Source of the DNA: Streptomyces rapamycinicus NRRL 5491 | GTDB taxonomy: Bacteria; Actinomycetota; Actinomycetes; Streptomycetales; Streptomycetaceae | Assembly: GCF_024298965.1 (NCBI RefSeq) | Contig: NZ_CP085193.1 | Coordinates: 3,100,001-3,164,000, forward strand | Length of the DNA stretch: 64,000 bases | Reading direction: 5' to 3' | Program-made: the position numbers and the translations under genes | Shown here: positions 1 to 8,924 of the stretch, piece after piece | Position numbering within the stretch: position 1 is the stretch's first letter | How the letters are laid out: each line of letters begins with the position of its first letter | The notes under the pieces: model-generated | What the model was told of the DNA's origin: nothing | What the model saw: only the letters and a program-made list of their open reading frames with translations | Database searches by the model: none

Positions 1-141
1 AGCGACCCGCGGGCGATCGGCGAAGGCGTCACCGGGCGCGCCGCGCCGCATCCACGCGCAGTGGATGTAGGTGTTGTGGCCGCCACCGACGTAGCACTGC
101 GGGACCTACTGCGCGGCCGCCGCGCCGAACGTGGGAACCGT
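1..141. other. Left edge, possible partial minus-strand gene
   Basis: No complete gene is present. On the minus strand one frame running off the left edge (about positions 1-105) reads as plausible protein, including the stretch CYVGGGHNTYIHCAW, but I cannot place a start or a family. It could be the 5' part of a gene lying outside the window. Confidence 0.2.
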
Positions 142-1458
142 TTACGAGACAGCCCTGTCTACGCGAATCACCGCTGGTGGATCCCAGGTCGTGCTCGCTG
201 GCCGGTAGAGGCGGAGCATGAGGCGGAATGGACCGCTCGGCGCGGGTAGCCAGTTGACGTCGTGTGCCGGGCGGGAAGCCTGGATGCGGATGGTCAAAGA
301 GCCGTCGTCACCCAGCCGCAGGTCTGATGTCCGGTCCCCGATGGCGTATCGATCGATCTCATTATCGACCAGGAGGCCCTGGGCGTGGTACATGGTGAGT
401 GACCAGAAGGCATGGACCGGCGGGAGCGCGTCGGCGGTGAAGGTGATCTCGTAGTTCCAGCGCTCACCGTCGAGCGGCTCGCCTGCGCCGTCCACCTCGC
501 AGACGGGATACAGGGCCTCGCTCACCGGGTTGATGAAGATCTGGGAATGGGCGACAGCGGCCCGTAGGAGGTGGTCGCCTCCGAAGGCTGTTCCGACGTC
601 GTTGACCGCCCAACCGTTCGTCAGGCGACCGAACGAGCGAACATGTCGATCGATGTCGTCGTATCCCCGTCTCAGGCCCTCGGCAATCGCACGCGTGGCC
701 GGGGATGACAGCTCGCCGATATCCTGTACCCGTGACTGGTCGATGTCGCGACGTAGGGCGTCAGTGACGGCGTCCGGGTCGGCGTCGTCGAGCACCTGGG
801 CCAGTGCCATGGCGAAGGCTGTGGGATCGGTGATCTCCGCCTGCCGGGTGTAGCGCGCGAGTTCCGCGTCGCGGGGGGCCAGGACGGGTGGCGCGCCGCG
901 CGGCGTGATCTTCAGTTCGATCGCGTCCTGGAGCTGGTGCGCGCGCTCCAAGTCGAGGTCGTCGGCCGCGTCCACCAGGATGCGTCCGACGACCATGACA
1001 TACCGCCAGTTGGTGCGCAGCCTGACCTCATCGGTGTCCTCGTCCAGGCGTGCCGGCCCGTTGCCGATCCTGATGGTGGGCAGTGGTCCGCCCGACGTGG
1101 TCCGGCTGATCGCGATCGGTGACGTGGTATCCGGAAGGGCCAGCTGGAAGCTGGCGTAACGGCCACCGAAATCGGGCAAGCGCAGCTCGAACTCATTGTG
1201 CCGGACGTCCAGCCAGGCAACCGAGTACAGCGTGTCCACGTTGGGGGCGACCCCAACCGTCAGTGTCGGATCAGACAGCCGTCGCTGGTGGCCGAAGGCG
1301 TTCAGGGGCGCGCCCGCAGAGGTCGGCGGGCGCGGCGCGAATGGGTCGAGAGGTTGGACAAAGTTGAGTCGTACCCGCTGAGCGAAGATCAGTGGGTACG
1401 CCCACACCTGGACGTCTCGGGCGGCGGCCTCGAGGGTCGCCTCGGGTGCAGGTTGCAC
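142..1458 (-). CDS. DUF1254/DUF1214 domain protein
   Basis: The 438-aa product has the DUF1254 N-terminal half (WAYPLIFAQR, then NVDTLYSVAWLDV near residue 75) and the DUF1214-like C-terminal half (FWSLTMYHAQG, then the NWLPAPSGPFRLMLRLY signature near the end). This layout is typical of the family, whose biochemical role is not established. No signal peptide or membrane segment is visible, so it is probably cytoplasmic. It is transcribed divergently from a second DUF1254 gene across a short AT-rich gap, which suggests shared control. The two proteins share architecture but are clearly diverged, so this is an old paralogy rather than a recent duplication. Function is not inferred. Confidence 0.85.
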   Translation of the reverse strand: MQPAPEATLEAAARDVQVWAYPLIFAQRVRLNFVQPLDPFAPRPPTSAGAPLNAFGHQRRLSDPTLTVGVAPNVDTLYSVAWLDVRHNEFELRLPDFGGRYASFQLALPDTTSPIAISRTTSGGPLPTIRIGNGPARLDEDTDEVRLRTNWRYVMVVGRILVDAADDLDLERAHQLQDAIELKITPRGAPPVLAPRDAELARYTRQAEITDPTAFAMALAQVLDDADPDAVTDALRRDIDQSRVQDIGELSSPATRAIAEGLRRGYDDIDRHVRSFGRLTNGWAVNDVGTAFGGDHLLRAAVAHSQIFINPVSEALYPVCEVDGAGEPLDGERWNYEITFTADALPPVHAFWSLTMYHAQGLLVDNEIDRYAIGDRTSDLRLGDDGSLTIRIQASRPAHDVNWLPAPSGPFRLMLRLYRPASTTWDPPAVIRVDRAVS

Positions 1459-1590
1459 TCCCCAGCTCCTTGTTAAAGTAAATTCAGTTCAACTAACGTA
1501 GCATTGAAGTTGTGGCGATGCGCTAAAGGGAGGTGGCCGCCTGTGCCTCGGACGCGGGCTGGAGCCGAGCGCGAGACTGAGCAGGTGGGC
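1459..1590. promoter_or_regulatory. Divergent promoter region of the DUF1254 pair
   Basis: This is a short gap between two divergent genes. Positions 1471-1500 are AT-rich compared with the surrounding DNA and contain TCAGTTCAA (1484-1492). The reverse complement of the same nonamer occurs at 3834-3842 just before the MFS permease gene, so it may be an operator shared by the three genes. The plus-strand ORF also opens at 1504, but the ATG at 1591, preceded by GCAGGTGGGC, gives a protein of family-like length. Confidence 0.4.
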
Positions 1591-2955
1591 ATGGACTGGC
1601 GCGGCTACGACGCCTCTGGGATCGAGCAGCTCGGCAGGGCCGGGCACCCGGACATCGTGCCGGCGGAGGCGGCTTGGCGAAGGCGCTGGGTGGAGAGTCT
1701 GAGCCTCCAGGCAGTCGTGTACGGGTTGCCGGCAGCACTGCAGTACGCCCAGATGTGCGTGGACGCCCTGGCCCCGGGAGCCACCCCAGGCATAGCGAAG
1801 TTCCGGCACGAGCGCGCGCTGGCCGGACCAGGCTTCAGCGCGTTCCGTGCACCCAATGTCGACACTCTCTACTCCAGTGCATGGTTGGACCTGCGCGGGC
1901 AGGCCGTGGAGCTCCGGACACCAGACTTTGGAGATCGCTACTTCACGGTCCAGCTCGTTGACGCCTACAGCAACGCCCTCAACATCAGCAACCGCACAGT
2001 CGGCTCGGCTTCCGCTCGCTACTGGCTGGTCCCGGCGCAGTGGGCCGAGACGGCGCCGGAAGGCACGACGCTCGTGCGTGTCCCGACCGCCGTGACGTGG
2101 TTGCTGATGCGGATCCAAGTGATCGGCGGCGACGTGTCCACCGTGCACGAGCTTCAGAACGCCGTCACGATCGCACCGGCCAAAGGAGCCCGAAACGCGC
2201 TCGGGCCACTCGTCGATCCGCAGTCGGTCGAAGAGGACTGGCAGGCATACTTCCGTGCCCTCGACGCGGCGATACGGCTGAACATGTACCCACGCGAGGA
2301 GCACGCCCACGTGCACCAGTTCCGTGCGCTCGGCCTGCTGGGCCGCGAGCAGTGGGACCCTGGCGCCCTCGATCCGGTGACCGCCGACGGAATGGCGGCC
2401 GGCTTCGAGGCGGCGATGGCGATGCTGAAATCGGCCCGACGCCAGTTGGGGGCGGACACGGGCACCAGGTGGACACGCGTCCTGGACAAGGGAGCACACG
2501 GGCACAACTTTCTCGCCCGGGCGGTGATGAACCACGTCGGGCTCGGCGCCAACGTCACCGAGGAGAACGCCTCCTTCAACACCCACGTCGACGCGGAAGG
2601 AAACCAACTGGGGGGCCGTCACGGCGACTACAGCCTGACCTTCGACGTCCCACCACCGAACGGCGCATTCTGGAGCGTCACGCTCTACCACGTCGAGACC
2701 GGACGTGTCTTCGACAATCCACTCGGCCGACACTGCATCGGCAGCGCCAATCTGGAATCCGCCGGGCCGGCCGGGTCAGTCCGGCTCGTGATCGCCCGAA
2801 GCGATCCGAAGGTGCCGAACTGGCTCCCGTGCCCAGACGACGACTTCTACCTGATCCTGCGCATTTACTCCCCGGGCGATGCCGTGCCCCGCGGGGATTG
2901 GCTGCCGACGCCCGTCCGGCGGATGGCGGGCGCGGCGAGCCGAACGTGCCAGTAG
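1591..2955 (+). CDS. DUF1254/DUF1214 domain protein
   Basis: The 454-aa product starts MDWRGYDASG. It shows the DUF1254 motif NVDTLYSSAWLDL near residue 90 and the C-terminal DUF1214 motifs FWSVTLYHVETG and NWLPCPDDDFYLILRIY. An in-frame start exists at 1504, but the 29 extra residues are arginine-rich and unlike the family, so I place the start at 1591. The gene is divergent from the other DUF1254 gene. Such proteins are often encoded near transporters or degradation genes, and an MHS permease follows here after a decayed insertion sequence. No catalytic role is known. The product is probably soluble. Confidence 0.85.
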   Translation: MDWRGYDASGIEQLGRAGHPDIVPAEAAWRRRWVESLSLQAVVYGLPAALQYAQMCVDALAPGATPGIAKFRHERALAGPGFSAFRAPNVDTLYSSAWLDLRGQAVELRTPDFGDRYFTVQLVDAYSNALNISNRTVGSASARYWLVPAQWAETAPEGTTLVRVPTAVTWLLMRIQVIGGDVSTVHELQNAVTIAPAKGARNALGPLVDPQSVEEDWQAYFRALDAAIRLNMYPREEHAHVHQFRALGLLGREQWDPGALDPVTADGMAAGFEAAMAMLKSARRQLGADTGTRWTRVLDKGAHGHNFLARAVMNHVGLGANVTEENASFNTHVDAEGNQLGGRHGDYSLTFDVPPPNGAFWSVTLYHVETGRVFDNPLGRHCIGSANLESAGPAGSVRLVIARSDPKVPNWLPCPDDDFYLILRIYSPGDAVPRGDWLPTPVRRMAGAASRTCQ

Positions 2956-2972
2956 GGCTACGTTAGGCGTAT

Positions 2973-3768
2973 TTGCCGATTTTGTTCGGTTTCGGGCGCG
3001 GTGGATTGGTTGATACGCACCAGCTGGAGGATCTGCGGGCGAGGTCAACTGGGCCCGCGGCGGATGCGTTCGCGTCGGCGCCGCGGCACGACGAGCGAAG
3101 GGAATCTGTTACCTGGCGGGGGCTGATGCTGGACGGGCGGCGTAGGTCGGTCCAGCCGATGGCGGAGCGGCTGCCGGACGGCGATGAGCAGAACCTGGGG
3201 CAGTTCGTGAATCAGTCGCCGTGGGATCCCGGTGCCGATGCGGCGGCGGAACGCGGAGCTGATGGTGCCGCTGATCGACTCGGATGCCTGGGCGGGAAGA
3301 TGTCGGTCGGGGTCGGACATCAGCACTGTGGCGCGCTGGGCAAGCAGGCGAATTGCCAGGTCGCGGTCACCATGCACGCCGTCAGCGAAGACCCGGGATC
3401 GCGCCTGTTGCAGTGGCGGCCGTTCCTGCCCAGGTAGTGGGCCCAGGAATCCGCGCGGCGGCGTGTGGCCGGGGCGTCACAGGAGGCGGGGCACCGAGGG
3501 AAGCGGCGGCTGGGGCTGGACGAGCTGGTCGGGTGGGGTCTGGTGCCACCGCTGGTGGTGGCCGACGCCGGCTACGCTCAGAACGCCGACTTCCGGCACG
3601 CGCCGGCCAAGGGGACATTCCCTGGATGGTCGGTGTCTGCGGCGATGTGACCGTCCAGCCGCACGAAGCGGCTCCCGCGGCCCTGGGCTGCTCCGGCAAC
3701 GGCCGCAAACCTCTGCCCCGCTACCGGACCAGGCATCAATCAGCAAGACCCACATCAACCTAACCGAA
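2973..3768 (+). pseudogene. Decayed IS701-type transposase
   Basis: Fragments of an IS701-like DDE transposase lie in order but in different frames. Positions 2973-3437 give RGLMLDGRRRSVQPMAERL, QFVNQSPWD and CGALGKQANCQVAV. Positions 3465-3650 give GLDELVGWGLVPPLVVADAG. About 3670-3750 gives a weak match to the proline-rich segment near the C-terminus (GRKPLPRYR). The catalytic core is interrupted by at least two frameshifts and the ends are missing, so the element cannot move by itself. No terminal inverted repeats were found. It separates the DUF1254 genes from the MFS gene. Confidence 0.8.
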
Positions 3769-3833
3769 TCCTGCTGGATCTCGTGCCGCCTCAAGCTTTT
3801 CATGGCACCTGCACTCCGTGCATGCGAAAGCCC

Positions 3834-3851
3834 TTGAACTGATTTCAGTTT
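3834..3851. promoter_or_regulatory. Possible operator before the MFS gene
   Basis: TTGAACTGATTTCAGTTT lies about 65 bp before the permease start in otherwise GC-rich DNA. Its first nine bases are the reverse complement of a nonamer in the DUF1254 intergenic region (1484-1492). ACTGA and TCAGT also form a short inverted repeat within it. The two-site match suggests a common repressor, but this rests on very short sequence. Confidence 0.35.
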
Positions 3852-3913
3852 GTCTCTAGGGTGACGGCCGATTGGCCATGACGATTGTCCTGCCGGAGCG
3901 CAAGGGAGCGCCG

Positions 3914-5254
3914 ATGTCGAAACAATCGCTGCCCGAACGGGAACGAGTGGCTCGTAGAGCGAGTCTGGCCGCAGCCGCCGGAACGGCGATCGAGTACTAC
4001 GACTACGCGCTCTATGGCTATCTCGCAGTCGTGCTGGCCCGCCTGTTCTTTCCCAGCCACGACGGCCTGGTCGGGTTGCTCAGCACGCTTGGTGTGGTCG
4101 CGAGCGGATCCCTGGTCCGACCGCTCGGCGGACTGTTCTTCGGACGTCTGGGCGATCGCCGTGGCCGCAAGGTGGTCCTGATGGTAACGGTCACCCTGAT
4201 GGGCACAGCGACCACGCTCACGGGCCTGCTGCCCACCTATGCGGCGGTCGGGCTCCTCGCACCGATTCTCCTGACGGTCCTGCGCCTCGTGCAGGGCTTC
4301 TCTGCCGGAGGCGAGGTCGGCGGAGCGGCGTCGCTGTCCACCGAGTCGGCCCCTGCCCGGCGGCGTGGCCTATTCGGCTCTGCGACCTCGATCGGGGTGT
4401 CCCTCGGGCTCGCCGGCGCAGCCGCAACGGTCGGGACACTGACCGACGTCACGTCCGCCGAACAGTTGAATAGCTGGGGCTGGCGGGTACCCTTCCTCAT
4501 CGCCGGGCCCCTGCTGGCGGTTGCCCTTCTCTACCGGATGCGGGTGGAGGACTCCCCACTGTTCGTGGAGATGGTGAAGGAGGCGGCTCCTCCCAAGGCC
4601 CCGGTGACCGAGGTCCTCCAGGCCCACAGGGCTGCCGTCCTCCGGGTAATGGGCATCGCCTACTCGACCATGACCACCGGGGGGATCGCGTCGGTCTATA
4701 TCGTCGTTCATCTGTCGGCGGTGCTGAAGTATCCGTTGGCCGGGGCCCTGTGGCTGGTCGTCCTGATCGCGCTGATGCCGCTGGCGATCATTCCGTGGGC
4801 AGGTTCCCTGAGCGATCGCTTCGGACGGCGCCGCATCTTGGCGGCCGGCATGGGGGGATTCCTCATCCTCGCCGTTCCCTGCTTCTGGATGATGCAGCAG
4901 GGATCTCTCGCACTCGCCGTCGTCGCCACACTGATCCTGAACATTCCCTTCGGCATCCAGCAGGGTGTGGTCTACACGATGTATTCGGAGCTGTTCCCGA
5001 CGCGGGTCCGCTACACCGGCATCTCGCTCGGCTTCAACGTTGGCGGGATCATCGGCACGGGGGTCGTCTCACTGGTATCAACCTCGCTGGTCGCCGTCAC
5101 CGACCTCACCATTGCCCCGGCGTTCTACATCATCTTCGCCGCGGTCGTGGGGCTGATCATCATTGGGACTATGCGCGAGAGCTCAAGCCACGACCCGGCA
5201 GCCGAGTCGCGAGCCAATGAGGCAGCCACGGTGGTCACCAAATCCGCGCAATGA
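3914..5254 (+). CDS. MHS-family major facilitator permease
   Basis: This 446-aa, 12-TM permease belongs to the metabolite:H+ symporter branch (shikimate, alpha-ketoglutarate, proline/betaine carriers). It has the family's opening (TAIEYYDYALYGYLA), the loop 2-3 signature GRLGDRRGRK, the helix-4 motif QGFSAGGEVGGA, and the second-half copy GSLSDRFGRRR. The ATG at 3914 has AAGGGAG 5 nt upstream; an in-frame ATG at 3872 lacks a good site. It probably imports a small organic acid or zwitterion with protons. It is monocistronic, and a hairpin and repeat follow at 5303. Substrate is not predictable. Confidence 0.88.
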   Translation: MSKQSLPERERVARRASLAAAAGTAIEYYDYALYGYLAVVLARLFFPSHDGLVGLLSTLGVVASGSLVRPLGGLFFGRLGDRRGRKVVLMVTVTLMGTATTLTGLLPTYAAVGLLAPILLTVLRLVQGFSAGGEVGGAASLSTESAPARRRGLFGSATSIGVSLGLAGAAATVGTLTDVTSAEQLNSWGWRVPFLIAGPLLAVALLYRMRVEDSPLFVEMVKEAAPPKAPVTEVLQAHRAAVLRVMGIAYSTMTTGGIASVYIVVHLSAVLKYPLAGALWLVVLIALMPLAIIPWAGSLSDRFGRRRILAAGMGGFLILAVPCFWMMQQGSLALAVVATLILNIPFGIQQGVVYTMYSELFPTRVRYTGISLGFNVGGIIGTGVVSLVSTSLVAVTDLTIAPAFYIIFAAVVGLIIIGTMRESSSHDPAAESRANEAATVVTKSAQ

Positions 5255-5302
5255 GCCAGGCGCAGTGGGCGCGGCGTAGCGCAGCAGACGCTGCATCGGC
5301 CC

Positions 5303-5391
5303 GGCCGGGCGTGACCGGCCTGTCAAGTGTCCGAGGGGGGAGTTGGACCGATACCCCACGGATCACACCGATCGTGACTCAGCTGGAGCTT
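5303..5391. repeat. Hairpin plus tRNA-Leu-3'-like repeat, copy A
   Basis: GGCCGG-N6-CCGGCC (5303-5320) is followed by GTGTCCGAGGGGGG (5327-5340) and then TTGGACCGATACCCCACGG. The 14-mer is identical to the reverse complement of the 3' end of the tRNA-Leu gene at 62976-62989. Copies B (45740) and C (55438) have the same order of hairpin, GTGTCCGAGG and TACCCCACGG block. Apart from this, the stretch 5255-5604 holds no gene that I can support. Confidence 0.6.
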
Positions 5392-5604
5392 CACTCTTCG
5401 TGACCGGCGGCTGGAGCGCGAACTCCAGGTTGGGCGGAGGCACTCATACGCCCCTGGTCCGGATGAGAGCGCCCTCGACGATCGCGTTCGTCAGCTGGGC
5501 CAGGAGCCCACTCTCTCCTTCAGACGTAACGGCTACGGGGCCTGTCTGCGGCACTGTCCACCGAGCTGGGTTCCGCGAGCCACCCATGCGAGGTAGTCGC
5601 GACC

Positions 5605-5844
5605 CTAACTGGCGTCGAAGACACCGGCCCCCCACGCCCCGACGACGATGACCAAAATGCTTCCTGCCAGATAGAAGGGTGAATGGCCACCCGGGAGAAT
5701 TGTCACGGCATCGGTGAACTCCTCGATCCAGTTGACCACCGACGTGATCAGGCTGAGCCCGAGAAGGGACCACCCGACAATCCGAGAGGCTCGGGAGCGG
5801 ATGTGCAGTCGACCTACCTTGATCTTTTGCGCTTCCTTGGTCAT
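5605..5844 (-). CDS. Small two-TM membrane protein
   Basis: The 79-aa product has two hydrophobic segments (about residues 24-41, VGWSLLGLSLITSVVNWI, and 56-74, PFYLAGSILVIVVGAWGAG) behind a basic N-terminus. Its start codon overlaps the lgt stop by 4 nt (ATGA), so it is translationally coupled to lgt and was probably acquired with it. I do not recognise a family. It may assist or accompany the neighbouring lipoprotein-modifying enzyme, but that is only a positional inference. Confidence 0.7.
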   Translation of the reverse strand: MTKEAQKIKVGRLHIRSRASRIVGWSLLGLSLITSVVNWIEEFTDAVTILPGGHSPFYLAGSILVIVVGAWGAGVFDAS

Positions 5845-6704
5845 GCCACGGTTCTCTCTTCTGGGTCTGAGCGTACGGATGCGGTGTCGGAGTCCGGCGG
5901 AGCCTCGCGCTCACCGCGCCTCGCCGAACGGATGAGGAAGACGGCAGCCACGGAGAAGACGGCGATCGAGGTCCAGTCGTTGAGGCGAAGCCCCGCGAAG
6001 TCATGGGCCTCGTCGATCCGCAGATACTCGATCCAGAAGCGGCCGACCGTGTACGCGGCGGCATAGAGGGCGAAGGTCTGGCCCCGCTTCAGGGCGGACC
6101 GCCGACCGGCCCACATCAGCAGGAAGGCGACGCCGATGTCCCACAGTGACTCGTAGAGGAATGTCGGGTGGTACGTCGCGATATCGGGGCTGCCCCCTGG
6201 ACGGTGCACGGGATCGATCCTCAGCCCCCACGGAAGCGTGGTCGGTCGCCCGTACAGCTCCTGGTTGAACCAGTTGCCCCAGCGGCCGACGGCCTGGGCC
6301 AAGGCGAGGCCCGGTGCCACGGCGTCCGCGAAGTCGAGCAGCGAGATGCCTTGGCGTCGGCAGCCGATCCAGGCACCGAGCGCACCGAACATGACCGCGC
6401 CCCAGATACCTGGTCCGCCCTCCCAGATCCGCAAAGCCTTCCATGGATTGCCGCCTTCGCCGAAGTACGCGTCGGGGCTGGTGATCACGTGGTACAAACG
6501 GCCGCCGACGACGCCGAACGGCACGGCCCAGATCGCGATGTCGTCCACTTCGTGGCGGTCGTACCCGCGGGCGGCCCAACGTTGCCGGGTGAGCCAAACG
6601 GCCACGAAGATACCCAGGATGATGCAGAAGGCGTACGCCCTCAGAGGCAGTGGTCCCAGGTGTACGACTCCTTGTGCCGGACTGGGCAGGTAAGCGAGTT
6701 GCAT
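5841..6704 (-). CDS. lgt: Prolipoprotein diacylglyceryl transferase
   Basis: Lgt moves diacylglycerol from phosphatidylglycerol onto the lipobox cysteine of prelipoproteins in the cytoplasmic membrane. The 287-aa product has about seven TM segments. It carries the family signature GRWGNWFNQELYG, the GGRLYHVI segment with its conserved Arg and His, and the late YTVGRFWIEYLR motif. It is shorter than the main chromosomal Lgt of most streptomycetes, which usually has a long C-terminal tail. It is therefore likely a second, island-borne copy. It sits beside two lipoprotein genes (9467, 10295) that could be its clients. A palindrome resembling BlaI/CopY operators lies 20 nt upstream. Confidence 0.9.
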   Translation of the reverse strand: MQLAYLPSPAQGVVHLGPLPLRAYAFCIILGIFVAVWLTRQRWAARGYDRHEVDDIAIWAVPFGVVGGRLYHVITSPDAYFGEGGNPWKALRIWEGGPGIWGAVMFGALGAWIGCRRQGISLLDFADAVAPGLALAQAVGRWGNWFNQELYGRPTTLPWGLRIDPVHRPGGSPDIATYHPTFLYESLWDIGVAFLLMWAGRRSALKRGQTFALYAAAYTVGRFWIEYLRIDEAHDFAGLRLNDWTSIAVFSVAAVFLIRSARRGEREAPPDSDTASVRSDPEERTVA

Positions 6705-6724
6705 CCCATCAGCATACGCTTATC

Positions 6725-6741
6725 TGCTAAGTTAATTAGCA
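6725..6741. promoter_or_regulatory. Palindrome upstream of lgt
   Basis: TGCTAA-N5-TTAGCA lies 20 nt before the lgt start in an AT-rich pocket. The CTTAG/CTAAG core also appears in the palindrome at 8816-8837. Both fit the dyad style of BlaI/MecI/CopY repressors, one of which is encoded at 7882-8250. Assignment to that repressor is inference. Confidence 0.45.
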
Positions 6742-6976
6742 CAAGTTCGAACCGATCACATCGGGTAAGGCCCCCCGCCGCCGCCACTGCCCCGGGCAAT
6801 CCCCTGCCGCGCCCACCACACCCCTCCGCTATTCGACTAAGTGGCATAGCGGTACCCTGTCGGCAGCACCTCGCGAACCGGGAGCCTCTGCCCGAGCGGC
6901 GCCCCTGGCGCAGGCAGGAAGGCGGGCCGGGGCTCCCGGGAGGTGTGGGGCAGGAAGTGGGGCAGGGTTGGTGTGA

Positions 6977-7885
6977 TCAGGGTCCGCAGGCCACCAGCAG
7001 TGGCAGCAGCGGAGCTACGGTACTGGCCACCACGACACCCAGCCACGTCACACGGTGCGGCCGGGGGCGCGGTGCGAGGACGCGGCGCAGCCGGATGAGG
7101 GCACCCGGCCCGCCGACGCCCAGAGCTCCCCGTGGCGCCTGCCCCGCGGCTACCTCACACATGGCGGTCGCCAGTGCGTCCCTGGAGTGGCTTCGTAGGG
7201 CTCTGTCATCCGCGATCATCTCTACCAGCAGCGTGATCTGCTCCTTGGCGTGCCGGGCGAGCGGCAGGCCGGGGAAGGCGCGGGAGAACGCGTCGATGAG
7301 CAGGTGGAGCAGGTGGTGCCGGCCCTCGATGTGGGCGCGCTCATGCTCCAGCACGGCACGCATCTGTGCATCGGACAGGACGTCGAGTGCGGCCTGGGTG
7401 ACAACGACGCGACGGCGACGTCCCGGAAGGCAGTACACGGCGGGTGCGCCATGGTCCACGACCGTGGCGTCGTATCCGGGGGCCGGCTCGCCGACCAGAG
7501 TGAGCATGTCGAGATGACGCTGCCGCGCTCGGCGCGCCCGCCATGTACAGAGGACGAACCAGCCGAAAGGCAGCAGCACGATCACGGCAGGGGCGCTGAG
7601 CGCCAGGACGTCCCCGAGGGTGGGCGCGGACTCGCTTACCGGGGCTTCGGCGGCCAGACCGCAGACGCCGAGCAGCCCGACAAGGCCCTCGTGCACATGC
7701 CGCTCGGTGAGGACCAAGTGGTACACCATGAGCGCGGTCGCGACGACGAACGTCGCCATGAGTCCCTGCCATGCGAGGACCGCTATGACCGGAGCGCGGT
7801 GGGGCCACCGTGCCCGGGACAGCAGAGCCGGAACCGCGGTGCCCACCAGGGCCGCGTAACCGCCCAGTGCCACAGCCGTGATCAC
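6977..7885 (-). CDS. M48/M56-type membrane metallopeptidase
   Basis: The 302-aa membrane protein has TM segments at about residues 1-20, 34-57 and 90-112, the zinc-protease motif HERAH (HEXXH) near residue 180, and a C-terminal TM segment. It resembles the BlaR1-like M56/M48 peptidases encoded with BlaI-type repressors in actinobacteria. It starts at a GTG that overlaps the stop of the repressor gene by 4 nt (GTGA). By analogy it would relay a signal (metal or cell-envelope stress) or degrade the repressor. No penicillin-binding sensor domain is visible, so it is not a full BlaR1. Confidence 0.85.
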   Translation of the reverse strand: MITAVALGGYAALVGTAVPALLSRARWPHRAPVIAVLAWQGLMATFVVATALMVYHLVLTERHVHEGLVGLLGVCGLAAEAPVSESAPTLGDVLALSAPAVIVLLPFGWFVLCTWRARRARQRHLDMLTLVGEPAPGYDATVVDHGAPAVYCLPGRRRRVVVTQAALDVLSDAQMRAVLEHERAHIEGRHHLLHLLIDAFSRAFPGLPLARHAKEQITLLVEMIADDRALRSHSRDALATAMCEVAAGQAPRGALGVGGPGALIRLRRVLAPRPRPHRVTWLGVVVASTVAPLLPLLVACGP

Positions 7886-8250
7886 GCATCGCTCCGCTTT
7901 TTGGCCGCTCGGAGGGCCGAGCGCAGGGCGTCCGCCTCTTCCGGTGTGATCTGTTCGATGAAACTGACCAGAGTTCCGACCGGATCCGGGTTACCGCCGA
8001 GGGCCTCCTGCATCTGCGACGCCGTGTACTGCTGCCGGGTGCACGTGGGCTCGTACACCCAGGCCCGCCCCTCCTTGTGCCGCTTCAGCATGCCCTTGCT
8101 GTACAGAATGTCCGCCACGGTCTTTACCGTGCTGTAGGCGATGGGCCGCTTCTTGCTGAGGTCCACCAGTACGTCACGTGCGGTCGCCGGCCGCCCCCAG
8201 GCCCACAGGCGGTGCATGATCTCCGCCTCGAGCTCACCCAGCTGACGCAC
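7882..8250 (-). CDS. BlaI/MecI/CopY-family repressor
   Basis: This 122-aa winged-helix repressor begins VRQLGELEAEIMHRLWAWG and contains the recognition-helix region KRPIAYSTVKTVADILYSKG typical of the family. I choose the GTG at 8250 because AAGGGAG lies 7 nt upstream and it gives the standard length. The longer frame back to 8382 overlaps the upstream gene. It is coupled to the M48 peptidase gene and overlaps the upstream membrane gene by 17 nt. Likely operators are the palindromes at 8816-8837 and 6725-6741. In actinobacteria such repressor/peptidase pairs control copper or beta-lactam responses; the surroundings favour metal. Confidence 0.9.
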   Translation of the reverse strand: MRQLGELEAEIMHRLWAWGRPATARDVLVDLSKKRPIAYSTVKTVADILYSKGMLKRHKEGRAWVYEPTCTRQQYTASQMQEALGGNPDPVGTLVSFIEQITPEEADALRSALRAAKKRSDA

Positions 8251-8791
8251 GATCGCTCCCTTCGCCCCCGGAATGCGAAGCCTCCGGCACCGGTGACCGC
8301 TCATCGTAGTGGGCCGATTCCCGGAGCCCTGCGGAGCCTTGGCGAGGAGGCGAGGTCGGCACGGGGCAAGCGGCTGCCGCACGGAGCCGCCGCACCAGGG
8401 CGTGTGCGAGCAACACCAGCGAGACCACGGCCAGGACCGGCTGCGCGGGGGCCCAGTACGAGAGGGCTCCGCTCACCCCGAGGGCCAGCACCACCAGCTT
8501 GTTGCAGATCGGGCAGCCGACCGCGAACGCGGACAGCACACCCGCGAGCAGCGCCCGGCGCCCTCGCGGCCCATCGGTCCGCGCGGCCAAAGGCCCATGC
8601 ACGTACGTCGCCACCAGCAGTCCCATGAGCAGCGATGACGCCACCCAGACCGGATAGTTCCACCACAGCACCGGGGTCATCCGGGTATAGAAGGGCGTGC
8701 GTACGACTCCGGTCGGCACACCGATCGCGGCTCCGGCGGTAAGGGCCACGGCCACCGCCACCACCCACTGACGTGGCGTCCACGTACGCAT
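8234..8791 (-). CDS. Four-TM membrane protein with CPIC motif
   Basis: The 185-aa protein has about four TM helices. The third carries GCPICNKLVVLALG, where a CXXC pair inside a helix could bind metal or form a redox pair. The C-terminal 40 residues are hydrophilic. The ATG at 8791 has GAGAGGCGG upstream. It heads the operon with the BlaI-type repressor and the M48 peptidase and lies 25 nt from a CTACT/AGTAG palindrome, so it is probably repressor-controlled. The molecular role is unknown; metal handling is inferred from motif and neighbours. Confidence 0.75.
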   Translation of the reverse strand: MRTWTPRQWVVAVAVALTAGAAIGVPTGVVRTPFYTRMTPVLWWNYPVWVASSLLMGLLVATYVHGPLAARTDGPRGRRALLAGVLSAFAVGCPICNKLVVLALGVSGALSYWAPAQPVLAVVSLVLLAHALVRRLRAAAACPVPTSPPRQGSAGLRESAHYDERSPVPEASHSGGEGSDRASAG

Positions 8792-8815
8792 GCGCCCGCC
8801 TCTCTGCCGCCACCA

Positions 8816-8837
8816 CTACTGCCAAACAACTTAGTAG
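8816..8837. promoter_or_regulatory. Probable BlaI/CopY-type operator
   Basis: CTACT-N12-AGTAG lies in the gap between the divergent membrane-protein operon and the DUF6153 gene. Dyads of this kind are the usual operators of actinobacterial BlaI/CopY repressors. It could control both directions. Confidence 0.55.
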
Positions 8838-8924
8838 ATTACCCTCAACGTCCGACCCGCACGGCATGATCCGGTCCGCTTCGGTACTGTCGGAGGGCAG
8901 AGCGACCACAGACGGAGCCACGAC

